Origin: Dillenia suffruticosa
Lineage: Eukaryota > Streptophyta > Magnoliopsida > Dilleniales > Dilleniaceae
Length of the DNA stretch: 64,000 nucleotides
NCBI GenBank assembly: GCA_033439265.1
Contig: JAVTVX010000009.1
Coordinates: 7,281,109 to 7,345,108, forward strand
Direction: 5' to 3'
The position numbers and the translations under genes were made by a program. Positions 59,401 through 64,000 of this stretch are shown here, piece after piece (position 1 is the stretch's first letter; every line of letters starts with the position of its first letter). The notes under the pieces were generated by a model. That model made no database searches and was not told the origin of the DNA. It saw only the letters and a program-made list of their open reading frames with translations.

Positions 59401-60710
59401 AACCAATTTATTCATATAATATCGAGGAATTTTTGCATCGATTCAAATACATTAAGGTGGAAATAACTCCTTTGGTTAGGTTTTACTCTCATTGACATTC
59501 TCTCTTTCAATTGGTATTATCTAGTTATTTTATTTTAGTTAATTTTCATTGATTTATTGATTTTGTTAGTTTTATATAGTTTTCACAAACACCCCCACAT
59601 TTTTATTTTTATTTTTATTTTTATTAAAAGAAATAGATCTGTCGTTTTCTGTGGATATGACCCTACTCGCGCTATATTCATATTGCTTGAAGTAGGTATT
59701 TTATTTTTAATTGTTTGACGATACACCAGAAAGTAAGGCGAACTTAAAGACAGTGGCACTGATTTAACATAACTGGACCAAAAAGGGCTACTGGGGGTAA
59801 CTATTCAGGCATTAACATATGGCTCAGTCCACCTAAGTTCATATTACTTAATACAAGACAAGTGTAAGGAGAACACGGAGGCTATTTCATTGATTAGAGT
59901 CCAGCCTAAAAGTAGAATGTCCTTAACCATATTTATTGAACCGAGACACAAGCATGGAAGTCACTAACTTGAGACTTGTAATGGAAACCTCCACAACTAT
60001 GACATGCTGCAACATAATATCAGAAACACACCCACACATACATAGAACGAGGCAACTTTTCACTTGAATTGAGGCTATAGATAAATCGAATAGGTTGTAA
60101 GTGTTTTAAGTTTTGTGAAGAAATATAGTATCCTAAGTAAACTATTGAGCATATAAGTTTATGCTCTCATTATCGATGATACCACAAATTTCACAAAGAT
60201 AGCATTTCACTCATGCAAGTAGTTGCAATAAGCTAGCACCAATTGTTACTCAACTCAGCTTAACTATCTCCTGGTCCCAGCTTAATTTAAGTCGGCCATA
60301 TGAATCCACGTTTTCCATTCTGTTATATTGAAAGCTATGTCAGCAGTTAAGGTCAAAGTTAACATATCATGTTTTAATACTTTTCCTAGAGTTCTCTTAG
60401 GTCTTTCGCTAGTGATTGTTGCATTTCAACTTGTGTGCCACCAAATCTTCTATCAGGGCATCAAACTGTCTTCTTCGAGCATGGCGGAGCCATTTTAATC
60501 TATTTTGTTCATCTTATTTTCAGTTGGAGCTACTCCTAAATTTACTCCAACAAATTAATTTCTAATCTATATTTATTTCCAGTGATCCAACTTAACATTG
60601 ATTCTCTCAGCTTGTATTGCATGAAAGTGCTTATTTCATACTTCTTAGACAAGAAGAAAAATGCCATTAAGTTACAAATTCACTCGAGAACCATCAGTAA
60701 TCAAATTCAC

Positions 60711-60760
<50 letters not shown>

Positions 60761-61326
60761 GACCCAGGCGCAAGACTTTTCGTAAGATTACCCAAGTTCC
60801 CAGGATACACAGTAACCCGATGCCACTGAATGGCGGAGCGATTTGCATAATCCTTGGGGTCCTCATTCTCGAAGGGTCTCCGATTGTTCCTAATCCCACC
60901 AGTCCCCAACGTGAACATCGTCATAGTCATCCCATTCTTCAACTTCTTCTCCACCGGTGTCTGCCCTACTTGCCCAACCAATATCGCCTACCACACACAC
61001 ACACACACACAAAATCAAAACCCTAATTCTCAAACAAATGAAAAGGAAAATGATACAAACTTACGAGAAATTGAAGTTACCCTGTAAATGCCGATGTCCA
61101 TTCCATTCTCGAGAGGCCTGAATCGATTCGATTGAGTTGAAGATGGTGAAGTGGATGAAGAGTTGTCTGCAACGGTGTCGGAATCGGAGAGATCGGGATC
61201 GGAAGGTGAGTCGCATTGAGCTTTGGTGCAGAAAGAGAGTGAGGAATGAGAGAGAGATGTGGTTGGTCGAAGTGAGAGAGAGAGAGAGAGTCTTCTTGAT
61301 ATTGCTGAAGAGAGCGAAGACGCCAT
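52263..61326 (-). CDS. MTSSB: Mitochondrial single-stranded DNA-binding protein
   Basis: Bacterial-type SSB that binds single-stranded mitochondrial DNA during replication and recombination. Four exons: 61081-61326, 60764-60987, 52790-52890 and 52263-52342, GT-AG and in phase, 216 residues. Residues about 1-45 are a Ser/Arg-rich, acid-poor mitochondrial presequence (MASSLSSAISRRLSLSLSLR). An acidic Ser-rich linker follows. The OB-fold runs from IYRAILVGQVGQTPVEKKLK through FTLGTGGIRNNRRPFENEDP, RSAIQWHRVTVYP, ILYIEGNLETKIF and GLVRRIREIAVRKNGRIVFL, the plant MTSSB layout as I know it. It ends KGVGYF. Exon 3 has a donor ATG/GTACAG and exon 2 a donor CCTGG/GTCAGC, both with standard GT. Intron 2 is 7.87 kb because it holds a complete LTR element in antisense. 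No coding lesion was seen. Confidence 0.9.
53410..53446. repeat. AC microsatellite in mtSSB intron 2
   Basis: An (AC)n tract of about 15 units just left of the LTR element. Confidence 0.9.
53573..54991 (+). repeat. 5' LTR (1419 bp)
   Basis: Begins TGATAGGGTTTAAATG and ends GACACACCA. A TATATATA promoter-like box lies at 54026-54033, with a matching TATATA site in the other LTR. It includes a block near 54540-54605 that is missing from the 3' LTR. Confidence 0.85.
54994..55017 (+). promoter_or_regulatory. Primer-binding-site-like sequence
   Basis: TGACGCCGTTACCGGAGGA starts a few bases after the 5' LTR end, where the tRNA primer site is expected. It differs from the usual form at a few positions, so priming is probably impaired. 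Confidence 0.6.
55080..56166 (+). pseudogene. Gag remnant of the LTR element
   Basis: Broken gag-like reading frame. A CCHC zinc-knuckle-like motif lies at about 55363-55413 with spacing C-x2-C-x4-H-x4, but the last cysteine is replaced by tyrosine. A Gln/Pro-rich stretch follows (about 55440-55610). The 150-aa open segment at 55714-56166 has a coiled-coil-like start and a FPLFPCRLACSK region resembling the gag-protease linker of plant Ty3 elements. In-frame stops are visible (for example just after the knuckle and near 55567 and 55667), so it cannot be expressed whole. Confidence 0.7.
56391..56796. repeat. Five inverted-repeat GGCGTGCCCACGCC motifs
   Basis: Copies of TTAAGGCGTGCCCACGCCTTAA-like sequence lie at about 56391-56412, 56456-56476, 56531-56552, 56604-56628 and 56773-56796. 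The most regular (56604-56628) has arms CTTAAGGC-TG/CA-GCCTTAAG around a short centre. Spacing is 65-170 bp. They sit between the gag remnant and the 3' LTR. Confidence 0.75.
58338..59728 (+). repeat. 3' LTR (1391 bp)
   Basis: Begins TGATAAAGCTTAAATG and ends GATACACCA, colinear with the 5' LTR. It has an extra block at about 59008-59060 and lacks the block at 54540-54605 of the 5' LTR. The purine-rich GGTGTGGAGAAATT just before it is a weak polypurine tract. The LTRs differ by many substitutions, so the insertion is not recent. Confidence 0.85.
60716..60758. repeat. GA microsatellite beside mtSSB exon 2 donor
   Basis: A (GA)n tract of about 21 units starts 5 bp into intron 2 of mtSSB. Confidence 0.95.
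60990..61011. repeat. CA microsatellite in mtSSB intron 1
   Basis: A (CA)n tract of about 10 units directly at the 3' splice acceptor side of the 93-bp intron 1. Confidence 0.9.
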
Positions 61327-61384
61327 TGATGCGAAACTAATGCTTCGTGGCCTCTGCTTTCGACCTAAACCCTGAAAATCACTA

Positions 61385-61534
61385 AAACCCTAACTACTCC
61401 TTCGGGTGAGTGCTTACGTTACGCGAGGACGAATAAGTACTTGACACGTGGCATCGTAGGATTTGAAGGCCCAGAGATGGCAAATGGGTCGCCAGGCCGT
61501 TGGGGGCCGAAATACGCTCGGGCCATGCTGGGCC
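61385..61534 (-). promoter_or_regulatory. mtSSB promoter motifs: telo-box, G-box, site II
   Basis: Within 210 bp upstream of the mtSSB ATG lie AAACCCTAA (61385-61393, telo-box), ACACGTGGC (61444-61452, G-box/ABRE core), GGCCCA (61468-61473) and TGGGCC (61529-61534), the last two being site II cores. Site II plus telo-box is a known arrangement for plant genes that support organelle and ribosome production. The motifs are seen; their role is inferred. Confidence 0.55.
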
Positions 61535-61539
61535 GTCTT

Positions 61540-62965
61540 TCTCCAAAAAAAGGAAAATAAATAAAAATTGTAATAAAAGATTTTTTTAAAGGTAATAATG
61601 TCTCCCAATCCAACAATACAAAGAGAAAAACTAGTGTTTAAGGAAAACCCAAAATTATCCACTAAACTAAGGGTTATACACAAGTCGGTCTTTAATTTTT
61701 TTTTTTTAAATGTTGTTTAGGGGAAACAAATTTTCTTTAATGTTGTTTCGATTTTTTTTTTTAAACTAGAGTTATCAGAACCATATCGTATCACAATCAT
61801 ACCGCGATTAAACCATAATCTTAAAAAAAGGGGTCGATTTGAATAAAATACTGTCTAAGTAATTGAATCGCATGTCAACACAATTCAATACCAATTTTTT
61901 AGTAAACTGTCATTCGTGGTATTGTAATGAATAAGATAGTTTTGCATATTGTCAAATACGAAAAAATTCACTAGATATAAGGACATTTAAATCTTTTAGA
62001 ATATAAAGCATTAAAAAAAATTTTAATCAAAATTGTTAAAAATCGTCCTAAATCTATCGACTTTTCCTCTTCTTCCTCATCTCTTCTATCTACTCTTTTA
62101 ATCTTTCAAACTGGTTGATTAATTGAATTTATTGTTTAATATGAATACTATGAGTAATTGTTGATTTTATCTCTATTAAAATTTAATTTTAAAATTTTTA
62201 TATGAAAAATTGAAATTAATATATGTATTTATTTTATTTTATATATTTTTGAAATATTATTAAAAAACTAGTGGTTCAACCACGTTGACCCACGGTTGAG
62301 TCGGTTGATCCATATTTTTGAAGTTTTCATATTGATGTCGGATACCATTTCGATAACATTGCTCTAGACTAAAGGTTAATGTACAAATAGATTTTAAAAT
62401 TTTTAAGTTTCTATTTTATTAACATTCCATTTATTAAATATTATTTATCCGCCTTTAAAAATATTTTTTAAAATCTTCCTTCAAAAAAAAAAAGAAAGAT
62501 TTGCAAAGAAAATGTGACTTACAAGTTACTATTGTTAAATAAAAATTCCAAAAATCAAATATGGGCAACTGTTGAAATTTAATATTATTTTATAATTGAT
62601 TTAATATTATTCAACATAATATTTAAATATATAATTATATTTTTAAAAGTAAGTAGGCAGAGCCAAACTTCTCATATTTTAAATTTTGAGGGAAAAATGA
62701 AAATACACTTTGCTACTTCCCACTAGGTTAGCATCTAGTTTATGATAAAAAATTCAAAATAATTTTTATTTTACGATATTATGTAAAAGAAAAACAATTT
62801 ACATATAAATTAACATAATAAATATGTATATATAAGATGTTAAATTTTATCACTTCAGCTCAGATTCTAACCGGTCTATAAGCCTAATCATTGGCCCAGT
62901 CTTAATTTTAATGGGCCGAACAATAGGCCCGAACCAGGCCCTAAAAAGTAGGCCGGACCTTCCGA
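61540..62965. other. AT-rich intergenic spacer
   Basis: No gene was recognised. A TGGGCC-type cluster occurs again at about 62893-62960 (GGCCCAG, GGGCCG, AGGCCC) without an obvious adjacent coding start. Confidence 0.5.
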
Positions 62966-62969
62966 GCAT

Positions 62970-63165
62970 GATTTTTTTTTTTTTTTTTATCATCAGTATT
63001 CGGGATTTATTCGACTGATCCGATTTTAGTACTTTAAAACCCATTTTATGGGTTGACTCTCTCAAATCCTTTTTTATTATTCCCAAAACTTGAACTTAAG
63101 ACTTTTGATTAAAAGGGTAGAGTGTCCGACCATTCAATCCAAAGGAGTTTGGCCCAAACATGCTC
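62970..63165 (-). repeat. SINE copy, second subfamily
   Basis: Minus strand: GGATTGAATGGTCGGACACT (box-A-like), TTAAGTTCAAGTTTTGGG (box-B-like), GAGAGAGTCAACCCATAAAA, and the 3' end ATCGGATCAGTCGAATAAAT with CCGAATACTGATGAT before a poly-A tail. This is the clearest tRNA-like head in the window. Confidence 0.65.
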
Positions 63166-63179
63166 TCCGTGGAGTCGCT

Positions 63180-63320
63180 ATCTGTCTCTCTTATAAACAA
63201 TCAGCATCCAGTGATCATCTTGAATCCGACTAAATGTTTATTTTTGTTATATATAAAATTTAAATCTGAAATTTTATTTAAAAATATTAATGGCCGGTCA
63301 CCGGACCAATGAGTAGTTGG
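63180..63320 (-). repeat. SINE copy, first subfamily
   Basis: Minus strand: ACTCATTGGTCCGGTGACCG head, TTTTATATATAAC body, and TAGTCGGATTCAAGATGATC 3' part. It lies directly beside the other-subfamily copy at 62970-63165. Confidence 0.55.
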
Positions 63321-63325
63321 TGCCC

Positions 63326-63348
63326 TCTCTCTCTCTCTCTCTCTCTCT
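63326..63348. repeat. CT microsatellite
   Basis: A (CT)n tract of about 11 units. Confidence 0.9.
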
Positions 63349-63769
63349 AATTATGTGCTCTCTTGTGAATTGCTTTCTCCCTCTGCACTTTGTCTCTACT
63401 TCATTCCATGCGAAATCTCTCTTATTTTGCCAAAGTTCATTGCAAAAACTAAATATGAAAGTTTATAGGTATTTTTGCAATTTTTCCTAAAGTAATTGAA
63501 TGATAATTTTGCTTATAGCATCATGCACAGAAGTGAATAAGGGTGATAAATATCTACACCTTTACTTGAAAATTATACTACCGTTGATGCATCCAATTCC
63601 CAAAATAATTTGGTAAAATTCAAAGGGGAAATCGCTCTCTAATTTCTCACAATTCTGCCATCAAGCTATCTATTGTATGAATATTAGATATGAAATCGGA
63701 TACATATCTTCCATCACTATCTCTCTTTAACGCTCTAATCGAAACACAATCAAAATCTATCTCAATTAA

Positions 63770-63940
63770 CGGACAGTTAGTTTAGTAGAATAAAACGTTA
63801 AATTTTTTAATTAAGTTTTCGATTCGAAACTTGGAAATGAAATAGTATACTGTAAGAGGCTAGCTTAAATAGAGATCTGTAAATATTCGAATCGAATTAA
63901 TCATATATAGTTTTGGATGCTGAAGGTGAAAACAAAAAAT
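63770..63940 (+). repeat. SINE copy near window end
   Basis: GTTAGTTTAGTAGAATAAAA head, box-B-like TTTCGATTCGAAAC, and 3' end CGAATCGAATTAATCATATA followed by an A-rich tail. Confidence 0.55.
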
Positions 63941-64000
63941 CAAAATCTACTTTCAAGGCGCTATTATGTTCAAAATATTTTTTTATTTGATCATTGATAC

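Larger units (their letters stand above)
53573..59728 (+). mobile_element. LTR retrotransposon derivative (LARD-like), 6.16 kb, TSD GAAAG
   Basis: Two long terminal repeats (53573-54991 and 58338-59728) in direct orientation are flanked by GAAAG at 53568-53572 and 59729-59733. A degenerate primer-binding site TGACGCCGTTACCGGAGGA directly follows the 5' LTR and resembles the TGGCGCCGTTGCCGGGGA class of Athila/Tat-type Ty3 elements. Gag remnants are present at about 55080-56166. TTGGGAGGCAACCCAA at about 56299-56314 matches a motif I know from that lineage. No protease, reverse transcriptase or integrase was seen. It is inserted in mtSSB intron 2, antisense to the gene. Confidence 0.85.

Noticed and set aside
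61010..61024. AAACCCTAA near mtSSB intron 1 as interstitial telomere repeat
   Set aside because: Only one unit is present; a telomeric tract would need several tandem copies. It is better read as a chance or telo-box motif.
60582..61087. Plus-strand frames overlapping mtSSB exons 1 and 2
   Set aside because: Antisense shadows extended by GA and CA microsatellites. The minus-strand exons are recognisable by protein family.

Overview
This window is nuclear DNA of a flowering plant, almost certainly a eudicot. It is AT-rich, its genes are interrupted by GT-AG introns, and most of its length is transposon debris. The protein families (KIN-8 kinesin, F-box/FBA, early nodulin-like, PII-2-like LRR, ZC3HC1-like, thylakoid-lumen cyclophilin, mitochondrial SSB) are standard plant nuclear genes. 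The species cannot be named from the sequence. All exon models were made by hand from reading frames and splice dinucleotides.

Layout. (1) 561-4985, minus: an intact seven-exon kinesin-8 (KIN-8A-like), with AACGG mitotic-type boxes upstream. (2) 5870-8400: dispersed SINEs, one of them split by a hAT-type MITE that has a perfect 8-bp target duplication. (3) 8971-10269, minus: an intronless F-box/FBA gene, probably with a 5'-UTR intron reaching about 12080. (4) 13709-25604, plus: a broken DEAD-box helicase (RH27/RH51, Has1/DDX18 type). Its introns hold a solo LTR with a GAAGG target duplication and a non-autonomous CACTA element. (5) 26584-27229, minus: an early nodulin-like (phytocyanin-fold) gene. 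(6) 28389-29934, minus: a PII-2-like LRR gene with one frameshift. (7) 30440-40400: gene-free and AT-rich, with SINEs, a degenerate 115-bp tandem repeat, a decayed Mutator-like transposase, a second hAT-type element and a 346-bp tandem duplication. (8) 40478-48945, plus: an intact seven-exon ZC3HC1/NIPA-like zinc-finger gene. (9) about 49677-50575, minus: a wrecked CYP28-like thylakoid-lumen cyclophilin with a minisatellite in its linker. (10) 52263-61326, minus: mitochondrial single-strand DNA-binding protein, four exons. Its 7.9-kb second intron carries a whole 6.2-kb LTR retrotransposon derivative (two LTRs, PBS-like site, gag remnant, no pol; target duplication GAAAG). (11) 61330-64000: the mtSSB promoter with site II and telo-box motifs, then SINE-rich intergenic DNA.

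The genes do not form a pathway or cluster. Five look intact (KIN-8A, F-box, ENODL, ZC3HC1-like, mtSSB). Two are clear pseudogenes (helicase, cyclophilin) and one is questionable (PII-2-like). I found no convincing previously undescribed system. The strongest non-routine signals are the nested and precisely bounded transposons, the 329-bp duplication across the CACTA/host junction, the palindromic hairpin series in the LTR element, the minisatellite that wrecks the cyclophilin, and a SINE family seen a dozen or so times.
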